From Candidatus Scatomorpha stercorigallinarum (GTDB lineage Bacteria > Bacillota_A > Clostridia > Oscillospirales > Oscillospiraceae): a DNA stretch of 10,212 nt. Positions 1 through 6,314 of this stretch are shown here, in pieces; the stretch's first letter is position 1; the number at the start of each line of letters is the position of its first letter. A program made the translations under genes and the position numbers. The notes below the pieces were generated by a model that saw only the letters and a program-made list of their open reading frames with translations, searched no databases and was not told where the DNA came from. The DNA is taken from positions 1 to 10,212 of the forward strand of contig DVOV01000041.1 of NCBI GenBank assembly GCA_018713375.1. The letters are read 5' to 3'.

Positions 1-1437
1 GCCGCCTGCCTGACGGTCATCGAGCCCACCAGCAACGGCCTGGGCGGGGACGCCTTCGCCATCGTCTGGCACGGCGGGCAGATGTACGGCCTCAACTCCT
101 CGGGCCCGGCCCCCGCGCTGGCGGACGCCGCCTTCCTGCGCGAAAAATACGGCGAGATGCCCTCCCTCGGCTGGTATCCCGTCACCGTGCCGGGCATACC
201 CGCCGCCTGGGCGGCGCTGAACGGCCGCTTCGGCCGATTGACGCTCGCCGACACGCTCTCCGCCGCCATCGACTACGCCGGCCACGGCTTCCCCGTGGCC
301 CCGGTGACGGCCCGCTTCTGGGAGCAGGGCTACCGGACCTTCTCCGCGCGCGGCGGGGAGTTCGGCGAGTGGCTGGACACCTTCGCGCCCCACGGCCGCG
401 CCCCGCGCGCGGGCGAGGTGGCGTACCTCCCGCGCCACGCCGAGAGCCTGCGCGAGATCGCCGAGACGAACGCCGAGAGCTTCTACCGCGGCCGCCTGGC
501 AGGGAAGATAGACGCCGCCTCGCGCGCTGCCGGCGGCTGGCTGCGCGCGGAGGACCTGGCGCAGTTCCAGCCCGAGTGGGTGCAGCCGCTGAGCGTGGAC
601 TACCGCGGCTACACCGTCCATGAGCTGCCCCCCAACGGCCACGGCTTGGTGGTGCTGGAGACGCTGGGCATCCTCTCCGGGCTCGGGCTCGGAAACGGGA
701 CGGCGGAAGACGTGCACCGCCAGCTGGAGGCGATGAAGCTCGGCTACGCCGACGGCCTGCGCTACATCGCCGACCCCGCCGCCATGCGCGTTTCGCCCGC
801 GGAGCTGCTGGACGAGGGCTATCTCGCCTCCCGCCGCGCGCTGATCGGCGGCACGGCCCGCGAGCCGGAGAGCGGCGACCCGCGCTGCGGCGGCACCGTC
901 TATCTCTGCGCGGCGGACGGCGAGGGCAACATGGTGTCCTATATCCAGTCCAACTACAAGGGCTTTGGCTCCGGCATCGTGGTGCCGGGGACGGGCATAG
1001 CCCTCCACGACCGGGGCTGCAACTTCTCGCTCGAGGAGGGCGCGGCGAACTGCCTCGCCCCCGGCAAGCGGCCCTATCACACCATCATCCCCGGATTCCT
1101 GACGAAGGGCGGCCGCGCCGTGGGCCCCTTCGGGGTGATGGGCGCCTTCATGCAGCCGCAGGGCCACGTGCAGGCCGTGATGAACATGCTGGACTTCGGC
1201 TGCAACCCGCAGGAGGCGCTGGACGCCCCGCGCTGGCAGTGGACGGGCGGCAAGCGCATCGAGCTCGAGCCGGGCTTTGACGAGACCGTAGCGGAGGAGC
1301 TCCGCCGCCGCGGGCATGAGATCGCCGTGGCCGACCCCTACGAGTGCGGCCGCGGGCAGATCATCTGGCGCGACGATGAGGGCACCCTCTGCGGCGCCAC
1401 CGAGCCGCGGGCCGACGGCGGCATCGCCGGATATTGA
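1..1437 (+). CDS. Gamma-glutamyltransferase family protein (5' partial)
   Basis: The frame is open from base 1, so the N-terminus lies outside the window; the ATG at 82 is internal, because the codons before it already read as GGT sequence (NGLGGDAFAI). The 478 visible residues cover most of a protein usually about 530-580 aa long. GGT enzymes are Ntn-hydrolases that self-cleave before a catalytic Thr and then transfer or hydrolyse gamma-glutamyl groups of glutathione and related compounds. The likely nucleophile is the Thr of CGGTVYLCAADGEGN, codon 299 here (bases 895-897), followed by the small-subunit hallmarks GFGSGIVVPGTGIALHDRG, RPYHTIIPG and GVMGAFMQPQGH. The pattern resembles the YwrD-like branch more than the periplasmic E. 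coli enzyme, where TTH is usual at the nucleophile. Localisation cannot be judged without the N-terminus. It converges on the GNAT gene across a shared terminator. Family assignment is firm; substrate is unknown. Confidence 0.93.
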   Translation, partial: AACLTVIEPTSNGLGGDAFAIVWHGGQMYGLNSSGPAPALADAAFLREKYGEMPSLGWYPVTVPGIPAAWAALNGRFGRLTLADTLSAAIDYAGHGFPVAPVTARFWEQGYRTFSARGGEFGEWLDTFAPHGRAPRAGEVAYLPRHAESLREIAETNAESFYRGRLAGKIDAASRAAGGWLRAEDLAQFQPEWVQPLSVDYRGYTVHELPPNGHGLVVLETLGILSGLGLGNGTAEDVHRQLEAMKLGYADGLRYIADPAAMRVSPAELLDEGYLASRRALIGGTAREPESGDPRCGGTVYLCAADGEGNMVSYIQSNYKGFGSGIVVPGTGIALHDRGCNFSLEEGAANCLAPGKRPYHTIIPGFLTKGGRAVGPFGVMGAFMQPQGHVQAVMNMLDFGCNPQEALDAPRWQWTGGKRIELEPGFDETVAEELRRRGHEIAVADPYECGRGQIIWRDDEGTLCGATEPRADGGIAGY

Positions 1438-1440
1438 GTG

Positions 1441-1484
1441 AAAAAACCGCCCTCCGTCTTTTGACGGAGGGCGGCCTTTGCGTT
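1441..1484. terminator. Bidirectional intrinsic terminator between convergent genes
   Basis: There is a perfect 12-bp GC-rich stem (1447-1458 with 1463-1474) around a TTTT loop. Six A's at 1441-1446 give a T-run after the stem on the minus strand, so it is a textbook terminator for the GNAT gene. On the plus strand it is followed by CCTTTGCGTTTT, a weaker T-rich tail, and it begins 9 nt after the GGT stop codon. Confidence 0.92.
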
Positions 1485-1490
1485 TTGCAG

Positions 1491-1958
1491 CTATTCGGCG
1501 AGGGATTTCAGCGTGTCCCCGGAGAGGCGGTACACCGTCCAGTCGCTCATCGCCTCGGCCCCGAGGGACAGGTAAAAGCCTATACTGGGCTTGTTCCAGT
1601 CGAGGCACCACCATTCCAGCCTGCCGCAGCCGCGTTCCACCGCTATGGCAGCCAGCTTCTTCAGCAGGGCCTTCCCATAGCCCCGGCCGCGGAACTCCGG
1701 GCGCACATATAAATCCTCAAGGTAAATGCCTGCCCGGCCGAGGAAGGTTGAAAAATTGTGGAAGAACAGCGCAAAGCCGACCTCCTCGCCGCCCTCCATC
1801 AGGAAAATAACTTCCGCCTTCTGCCTGTCGAACAGCCATTCTTCCAGCGTTTTTTCGTCCGCAACCACCTCGTCCAGCAGCTTTTCATAGGCGGCAAGCT
1901 CCTTTATGAAGCGCAGGATAAGGGCGGTGTCCTTCCGTTCAGCGTATCTGAAAACCAT
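1491..1958 (-). CDS. GNAT family N-acetyltransferase
   Basis: The 155-aa protein is a single GNAT fold, which transfers acetyl from acetyl-CoA to an amine. The acetyl-CoA pyrophosphate-binding loop is visible as RGRGYG at residues 90-95, after the beta-strand segment GIYLEDLYVRPEFR. The C-terminal part (LEWWCLDWNKPSIGFYLSLGA, around residues 114-134) resembles the spermidine/thialysine N-acetyltransferase branch, so a small polyamine or diamine substrate is plausible but unproven. The start at 1958 is chosen because GGAGGT lies 7 nt upstream (1966-1971); the frame extends to 2015, but those codons overlap the previous gene and have no better site. It lies 43 nt after the membrane protein gene at 2002-2775 and is probably on the same transcript. 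It ends in the strong terminator at 1447-1474. Confidence 0.92.
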   Translation of the reverse strand: MVFRYAERKDTALILRFIKELAAYEKLLDEVVADEKTLEEWLFDRQKAEVIFLMEGGEEVGFALFFHNFSTFLGRAGIYLEDLYVRPEFRGRGYGKALLKKLAAIAVERGCGRLEWWCLDWNKPSIGFYLSLGAEAMSDWTVYRLSGDTLKSLAE

Positions 1959-2001
1959 GTGCCTTACCTCCGTAAATCTCTCCGCGCCGCGCGGCGGGCG
2001 C

Positions 2002-2775
2002 TCACCCCAGCCCAAGTATGAACACCACCAGCGCCATGACGGCCAGCGCGGTCCAGGAGATATACCGGCCGGCGATCTCCCAGTCCGAGGGCTCCGCCCG
2101 CTCCGGGTGGCGTATCGAGAAGGAGAGGCCCCAGCGGAACAGCTCGTCCGCGTAGAGGATGGACGCCGCCGTTATAAGGCAGATGAAAATGCCGGCGAAA
2201 TAGCCCCACCAGCTGCCCTTGTGCGTGAGCTCGGGGCCGGACATGAGCTTCAGCACATTGTTCGCGCCGGGCTCCAGCGGATCGATCACGTTCCCGCTGC
2301 CGTCTATCGCCATGCCGCCGTTCGTCATCACCACGAAGCCGGCGGAGGACGCTGTCCCGTCCTCGTTGTAAAGAAGTAAGGAATCCCCCCGGCCGAGCAC
2401 GCCGCCGCGGAAGATGACTTCGTCCCCGCAGCGCAGCTCCACGCCGCGCATGTCCTCCTTCAGCCAGTGCTCCTCCGGCACGGCGGAGGGGTCCTCCCGC
2501 GCGGTGTAGGGGCCGTAGAGCGTGTCCCCGCGGCGGAACTCCACCGTCCCGTCCGCGGACACGGTGAATTCGGCGCTCTCGCCGCCGATCCTGCCGGAAT
2601 ACGCCGTGCCACCGTTTTCCCCGGAGGGGACGAGGATGGCGCCGTGGTACTTATAGCCCACGCGGCCGACGGTGTAGGCGTAGAGCGCCGCAAATACGAC
2701 GATCATCGCGGCCATGGCGAGCATCACGCCCTTCTGGTAGCGGTCAAGGGATTTGAACTTTGCCGGTATCTTCAT
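2002..2775 (-). CDS. Uncharacterised three-helix membrane protein with large exposed loop
   Basis: I do not recognise this 257-aa protein. It has a short basic N-terminus (KIPAKFKSLDRYQK), one membrane helix at about 17-36, then roughly 150 polar residues rich in Gly and charged residues with short strand-like segments (about 40-187), and two further helices at about 188-209 and 237-255. By the positive-inside rule the basic N-terminus is cytoplasmic and the long segment would be outside the cell. A basic loop (IRHPERAEPSDWE, about 221-233) separates the last helices. The start at 2775 is supported by GGAGG at 2783-2787, 7 nt upstream. It is first in a probable two-gene transcript with the GNAT gene. 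No catalytic motif is visible. Coding is secure; function is unknown. Confidence 0.85.
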   Translation of the reverse strand: MKIPAKFKSLDRYQKGVMLAMAAMIVVFAALYAYTVGRVGYKYHGAILVPSGENGGTAYSGRIGGESAEFTVSADGTVEFRRGDTLYGPYTAREDPSAVPEEHWLKEDMRGVELRCGDEVIFRGGVLGRGDSLLLYNEDGTASSAGFVVMTNGGMAIDGSGNVIDPLEPGANNVLKLMSGPELTHKGSWWGYFAGIFICLITAASILYADELFRWGLSFSIRHPERAEPSDWEIAGRYISWTALAVMALVVFILGLG

Positions 2776-2803
2776 CGCGCCGCCTCCGTTCCCATAATAA
2801 ACT

Positions 2804-2833
2804 GTCCCCGGCCATTATAACATGGCCGGGGAC
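2804..2833. terminator. Perfect 12-bp inverted repeat; probable terminator of the ABC operon, possibly also an operator
   Basis: The arms 2804-2815 and 2822-2833 are perfectly complementary and GC-rich, with a 6-nt loop. On the minus strand it comes 25 nt after the permease stop codon and is followed by AGTTTATTATG, a mediocre U-tract. That makes a moderate intrinsic terminator for the ABC genes. Because it is centred on a -10 box for the next gene, a protein-binding role is an alternative. Confidence 0.6.
2814..2822 (-). promoter_or_regulatory. Candidate extended -10 promoter for the 257-aa membrane protein gene
   Basis: The minus strand reads TGTTATAAT, a perfect TATAAT (2814-2819) with the TGn extension. 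A 17-bp spacer would put the -35 at 2837-2842 (TGGCGC), which is poor, so recognition would rely on the extended -10. Transcription would start near 2807, giving a leader of about 30 nt with the GGAGG site. The box lies in and beside the loop of the palindrome at 2804-2833. Confidence 0.5.
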
Positions 2834-2858
2834 GGCGCGCCACAGGGTGTGCGCGTTT

Positions 2859-4448
2859 TTACAGGTTTTCAAACCTCCGCGACCCGCCGCGGCCCAGATA
2901 GGCGTACATGGCCGCGCAGGCGGCGGCGAGGGCGGCGGCGCAGATGTAGAGATAGGCGGTGAGGCCGACAAGGCCGTCCAGCAAGACGAAATAGAGTATC
3001 GCCGGCGCGGCCAGCACGGCCCAGGAGCCGAACATGGCTATCATCACGGAGGCGCTGTTCTTGACGACGGCGGTCTCGTTGATGTAGTCGAATTTGGGGA
3101 AGCGGAGGTTCGTGACCACGCCGAGCAGCGCGCCGAAAACGCACATCAGCGCGGGCAGCAGCACGACCGCCGCGGCCTCGGCCGCCGTGAGGGGCAGCGC
3201 TATGACGCAGCAGGCGGAGGCGATGAGCGTGGGCGGCAGGGCGATGACGAGGTGCAGCTCCACCTTGCTCATGAGTATGGCGCGCGGGGCGACGGGCAGG
3301 CTCTTGAGCAGCCAGAGCGTCTTGCCCTCCAGCGAGATGCTGGGCGCGCTGATGACGTCCGTGCCGCAGAGGAAGCAGAGCGCGACGGCCATGAGCGCCG
3401 CCGTCCAGCCGGCGGGCAGAGGCTCGAGCACCGCGATGAGCGTGCCGCGGTAGATGACGAGCGCCACGGCGGCGGCCACGGTGAGGATGCTGCCCATCGC
3501 GGCGTTGAGGATGTACATGCCGTTGGCGCCGAAGCGGGCCAGCTCCCGCCGCAGCAGCGCGCCGCGCACGGAGCCCACGCGCAGCGCGCGCTCGCGGTAG
3601 ACGAGCTTTTTGGCGGAGGGGCGGCGCGTGGTGACGGCGAGGAAGCCGCGCGAGAGTATGGCGTAGACGATGGCGAAGGGCACGACGCAGCAGGCGGCAA
3701 AGCCCGCGAGCTGGACGAAATTTCCCTCCGCGATGGCCTGGCCGAAGGCGTAGGCGGGGTAGACCGCGCTCATCGCCCCGGCGATGGCGGCGCTGTTGGC
3801 CACGAGCGCCGTCAGCAGGTCGTTCAGGTTCATGTACACGTAAAAGTACGCCGCCAGGAAGAGCAGTGACAGCACGAGTGTGACGACGGTCTTGTTCCTC
3901 ATGCGTGCGCTTATCGCCGCCAGTATCCACGCGAATAGGCAGGTGAAGCACATGACGAGCAGCGGCAGCAGCAGCGCGCCGGCCGCGGCGGCTATAACTC
4001 CCGCGGCGGAAAAGCCTATCTGCACGCCCCAGACGATGTACGCCGGCAGCAGTACGATGAGCTCAAGGGCGTAGTTGATGAGCAGCAGCATCACCATGCG
4101 CGAGCCGAGTATGCTGCGCGGGGGCACCGGCATGGCCAGCAGCAGTTCGTTGTCGCGGGCGGAGAAGAGCTGCTGCTGCGCGGTGAACACGCTGCCGATG
4201 AAGCACAGCGCGAAGGCCGTAAGCGCGGCCATGGCGAAGTAGAACCAGGCTAAGCCGGCCTCGTTCAGCGGCACGGCCAGCACATAGAACGTGATGCCGA
4301 CGGCGAAGGCCAGCACGCCGATGACAAAGACGAACAGCAAAGCGATGAGCGCCACGCTCGCCGTGGAGCGCTTCTCATTGCCTTTCGACGAGCGCATCAG
4401 CGAGGCGATGACGCTCGAGAGCTGAACTCTAAGCAGGGCCTTGAACAT
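2859..4448 (-). CDS. ABC transporter permease, large ABC-2-like type
   Basis: The 529-aa integral membrane protein has about 12 hydrophobic helices, in two sets separated by a charged stretch near residues 270-305. It is the membrane partner of the ATPase encoded just upstream. The stop of the ATPase gene is only 3 nt before this ATG, and the ribosome site (GGAGGAGGAG) lies in the last ATPase codons, so the two are translationally linked. The soluble segment SISLEGKTLWLLKSLPV (about 368-384) is characteristic of a family of large permeases in Bacillota. So are the early cytoplasmic segment with ARDNELLLAMPVPP (about 96-109) and the NLRFPKFDYINE segment after a late helix. Members usually export unidentified substrates; nothing here identifies the cargo. 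The length of 529 aa is normal, with no sign of damage. Confidence 0.88.
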   Translation of the reverse strand: MFKALLRVQLSSVIASLMRSSKGNEKRSTASVALIALLFVFVIGVLAFAVGITFYVLAVPLNEAGLAWFYFAMAALTAFALCFIGSVFTAQQQLFSARDNELLLAMPVPPRSILGSRMVMLLLINYALELIVLLPAYIVWGVQIGFSAAGVIAAAAGALLLPLLVMCFTCLFAWILAAISARMRNKTVVTLVLSLLFLAAYFYVYMNLNDLLTALVANSAAIAGAMSAVYPAYAFGQAIAEGNFVQLAGFAACCVVPFAIVYAILSRGFLAVTTRRPSAKKLVYRERALRVGSVRGALLRRELARFGANGMYILNAAMGSILTVAAAVALVIYRGTLIAVLEPLPAGWTAALMAVALCFLCGTDVISAPSISLEGKTLWLLKSLPVAPRAILMSKVELHLVIALPPTLIASACCVIALPLTAAEAAAVVLLPALMCVFGALLGVVTNLRFPKFDYINETAVVKNSASVMIAMFGSWAVLAAPAILYFVLLDGLVGLTAYLYICAAALAAACAAMYAYLGRGGSRRFENL

Positions 4449-4451
4449 AGC

Positions 4452-5159
4452 TCACTCCTCCTCCAGCTCGAGGAAGACCTCCTCGAGGGAATCGTCACCG
4501 CGCACCTCGTCCATCGTGCCGGAGCGGATGAGCCGCCCGCCCTTGATGATAGCCACCATGTCGCAGAGCTTCTCGGCTACCTCCAGCACGTGCGTGGAGA
4601 AGAAGATGGCGCCGCCGGCGTCGCAGTGCTCGCGCATCAGCCCCTTGAGCTTGTGCGAGGCCACGGGGTCGAGCCCGACGAAGGGCTCGTCCATGATGAT
4701 GAGCTTCGGCGAGTGGACGAGCGCGGAGATTATGGCGAGCTTCTGCTTCATGCCGTGGGAATAGGCGCTGATGGGCTCGGCCAGGTCGCCTGTGAGCTCG
4801 AATATATCGGCGTATTTGTGTATCCGCTCCTGCCGCTCGGCCTGCGGCACGCCGAAGATGTCGCAGACGAAGTTGAGGTATTTGATGCCGGAGAGGAAGT
4901 CGTAGAGGTCCGGGTTATCGGGGATATAGGCCGTCTCGCGCTTGCACTCCAGCGGCTGCTTTTTGACGTTTTTGCCGTCGATGTAGATCTCGCCGGAGTC
5001 AAAGCTCATGATGCCGCAGCAGGCCTTTATGGTAGTGGTCTTGCCCGCGCCGTTGTGGCCGATGAAGCCGTAGATCTCGCCCGGGCGGATGTGCAGCGAG
5101 AGGTCGTCCACGGCCTTCTTCTCGCCGAAAGTCTTGGTCAGGTGCTCGATACGGAGCAT
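4452..5159 (-). CDS. ABC transporter ATP-binding protein
   Basis: This is a 235-aa complete nucleotide-binding domain that powers the adjacent permease. Visible motifs: Walker A GHNGAGKTT (34-42), signature YSHGMKQK (133-140, a common variant of LSGGQ in this subfamily), Walker B LIIMDEP (153-159), D-loop GLDP (162-165) and H-loop STH with His190. The Q-loop position reads YIPDNPDLYDFL (79-89), with Asp instead of Gln. I recall that as usual for this ABC-2 exporter subfamily, so it is not a defect. The short acidic tail (LELEEE) is typical. The start at 5159 is set by AAGGAGG 8 nt upstream (5168-5174). The open frame runs on to 5297, but the ATG at 5234 has no ribosome site and the extra codons enter the hairpin-rich spacer. 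No convincing sigma-A promoter is visible just upstream. Confidence 0.95.
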   Translation of the reverse strand: MLRIEHLTKTFGEKKAVDDLSLHIRPGEIYGFIGHNGAGKTTTIKACCGIMSFDSGEIYIDGKNVKKQPLECKRETAYIPDNPDLYDFLSGIKYLNFVCDIFGVPQAERQERIHKYADIFELTGDLAEPISAYSHGMKQKLAIISALVHSPKLIIMDEPFVGLDPVASHKLKGLMREHCDAGGAIFFSTHVLEVAEKLCDMVAIIKGGRLIRSGTMDEVRGDDSLEEVFLELEEE

Positions 5160-5551
5160 GGTCAGGTCCTCCTTGTGTTTGTTGGCGGCGATAGTTTGCC
5201 GCGAAATATTCAAGAAATTATCAACTTCGGCCATGCGGCCGCGGGCAGAGCGCGCCCTCCGGGCGCGAGGCGGGTGCAGGGAATAGGCTCCCTGCAACGC
5301 CCTTCTGAGAGATTTCTTTTTGTCTTGTCAAAAAGAAACCCCTCAGACTCCAAAGAAAAGACGCTTTGGTGCAAATCGGAGCCAAAAGTCGGCTATCACT
5401 CAACTTTACGGAATCGTTAAGTAGTCATCCCGTAGGGCGAATGACGTGAGCCATCAAAACCGTGCATTGCTCCCTGCGGTCGCGGCACTAACGGGTAGTT
5501 GTCGGGACACCCTCGCCGCAGAGCGGTGCTCTGCCTCCACACGCAGTGTGG
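5160..5551. repeat. Gene-free island of consecutive inverted repeats
   Basis: No credible gene is present; the stretch is dominated by short stem-loops. They are: 5251-5267 (7 bp, GC-rich); 5275-5296 (8 bp); 5304-5347 (6 bp plus 10 bp with a 3x3 internal loop); 5350-5369 (6 bp); 5403-5422 (7 of 8 bp); 5424-5445 (GTCAT/ATGAC with inner CCC/GGG); 5518-5534 (7 bp); and 5537-5551 (6 bp). The base composition is patchier and more AT-rich than the neighbouring genes. This is what intergenic repeat elements or a structured RNA look like. I cannot show that it recurs elsewhere in the genome. The left part (5160-5220) is the ordinary leader of the ATPase gene. Confidence 0.6.
5304..5347. repeat. Longest hairpin in the island, A/T-rich imperfect palindrome
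   Basis: TCTGAG (5304-5309) pairs with CTCAGA (5342-5347). Inside it TTTCTTTTTG (5313-5322) pairs perfectly with CAAAAAGAAA (5329-5338) around TCTTGT. The intervening AGA and CCC face each other with one G-C pair. Neither strand has a T-run after the full stem, so it is not a typical terminator. Confidence 0.7.
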
Positions 5552-5977
5552 CTACCGGACGCCGCCCAGCGCCTCCCTGAGTTCGTTATAAAACCCCTCC
5601 GTCTCTTCCGGCGTTTTCAGCGAGAACACCCACGCGCCGTCCGCCGTTGTTATCGCTATGAACGGCGGCTGGCTCTGGTTCAGGCTCACGGTGCAGCGGC
5701 CGTAGCCCTCGACCTCATACCAGCCCTCGGAGAGGAAATAGACGCCTATGCCGCTGATTTTACTGATCGGAGGCAGCTCCTCGAGCAGCTCTAAAGACGA
5801 AATGCCGGAAAGCGGCACGTCGAACTCCGTGAAGAGGTGGCTGAAATGCAGCGTGCCGCCGGTTATCTCCGCGCGCCGCGGCGTGAAAATTGCGAAGAGG
5901 ATGAATGCCGCTATCGCCAGCAGCAGAATCACAGTGAAAACAATCCGCGCGTTGAGATTGCCCTTGCGCTCTTTCAT
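5552..5977 (-). CDS. Small single-helix membrane protein, paralogue of the C-terminal domain of the 459-aa operon protein
   Basis: The protein has 141 aa: a basic N-terminus (MKERKGNLNAR), one membrane helix at about 12-31, then a soluble domain of about 100 residues. Residues 36-137 align without gaps to residues 357-458 of the 459-aa protein two genes upstream, with 52 of 102 identical by hand count. Shared blocks include SLEL, VEGY, SLN, TAD, ETE and FYNEL. The domain looks like a small beta-rich module ending in a helix (PEETEGFYNELREAL), reminiscent of bacterial PH-like domains, but that fold is only a suggestion. The start at 5977 has AGGAGG 7 nt upstream (5985-5990), and the previous gene's stop codon ends one base before the ATG. 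A TTG at 6001 lacks such a site. The paralogue ends just after EAL, whereas this one adds GGVR before its stop at the island's edge. Confidence 0.85.
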   Translation of the reverse strand: MKERKGNLNARIVFTVILLLAIAAFILFAIFTPRRAEITGGTLHFSHLFTEFDVPLSGISSLELLEELPPISKISGIGVYFLSEGWYEVEGYGRCTVSLNQSQPPFIAITTADGAWVFSLKTPEETEGFYNELREALGGVR

Positions 5978-5978
5978 G

Positions 5979-6314
5979 TTATTTCCTCCTGTATTTTTCA
6001 AAGGCCTTCTCCACGTCGAAGTGTACTTCCCTGAAAAAGAGTATAAGCCACACTGCGAAAGCGGCTATGGCGAAGCCCTGCGAGACGAAGCGCGAGAGCG
6101 CCGCGCCGGCGGCGAGCACCGCCGCCCAGAGCAGGAAAGCGCCGCGCTGGTCGCGGCACATGCGCGAAACGTCGTACTGCGCGCGCTTTTCCGGCGGCAG
6201 GGTGTTGAAGCCGCTTATGAGGAGAGCGGCCCTGTCCCCGAGCAGCGTAAAGAGCAGCCACAGCAGCAGAAACAGCCCTCCCAGCAGTGAACACGATATA
6301 AAGCCGATATTCAT
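5979..6314 (-). CDS. DUF3784 family membrane protein
   Basis: The 111-aa protein has three predicted helices at about 3-26, 58-75 and 78-95. Between the first two is the conserved cytoplasmic segment GDRAALLISGFNTLPPEKRAQYD (about 26-48), which I recognise as the DUF3784 signature of Bacillota. The family has no established function. A basic C-terminal tail (FEKYRRK) follows the last helix. Its ATG overlaps the upstream stop codon in an ATGA (6311-6314), and GGAGG lies 7 nt before the start (6322-6326). Its own stop is one base from the next ATG, so it is translationally coupled on both sides. That tight packing implies the three membrane proteins are made together and may form a complex, which is inference. 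Confidence 0.9.
   Translation of the reverse strand: MNIGFISCSLLGGLFLLLWLLFTLLGDRAALLISGFNTLPPEKRAQYDVSRMCRDQRGAFLLWAAVLAAGAALSRFVSQGFAIAAFAVWLILFFREVHFDVEKAFEKYRRK

Noticed and set aside
2760..3869. Long plus-strand open frame opposite the ABC permease
   Set aside because: The composition (Arg, Gly, Glu, His, Ala rich) is typical of the reverse shadow of a GC-rich gene; the permease frame is the conserved one.
2869..3951. A second minus-strand frame inside the permease gene
   Set aside because: It is a frame-shifted shadow rich in Arg and His; no start signal and no recognisable domain.
5160..5297. N-terminal extension of the ABC ATPase to 5234 or 5297
   Set aside because: There is no ribosome site before these starts, whereas AAGGAGG sits correctly before 5159; the family begins at the MLRIEHLTK segment.
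5304..5347. The A/T-rich hairpin as a terminator or a CRISPR/attachment site
   Set aside because: No T-run follows the complete stem on either strand, there are no regularly spaced direct repeats, and no integrase is nearby.
5978..6001. TTG start at 6001 for the small membrane protein
   Set aside because: The extra codons contain the AGGAGG site that serves the ATG at 5977, and they overlap the end of the previous gene.
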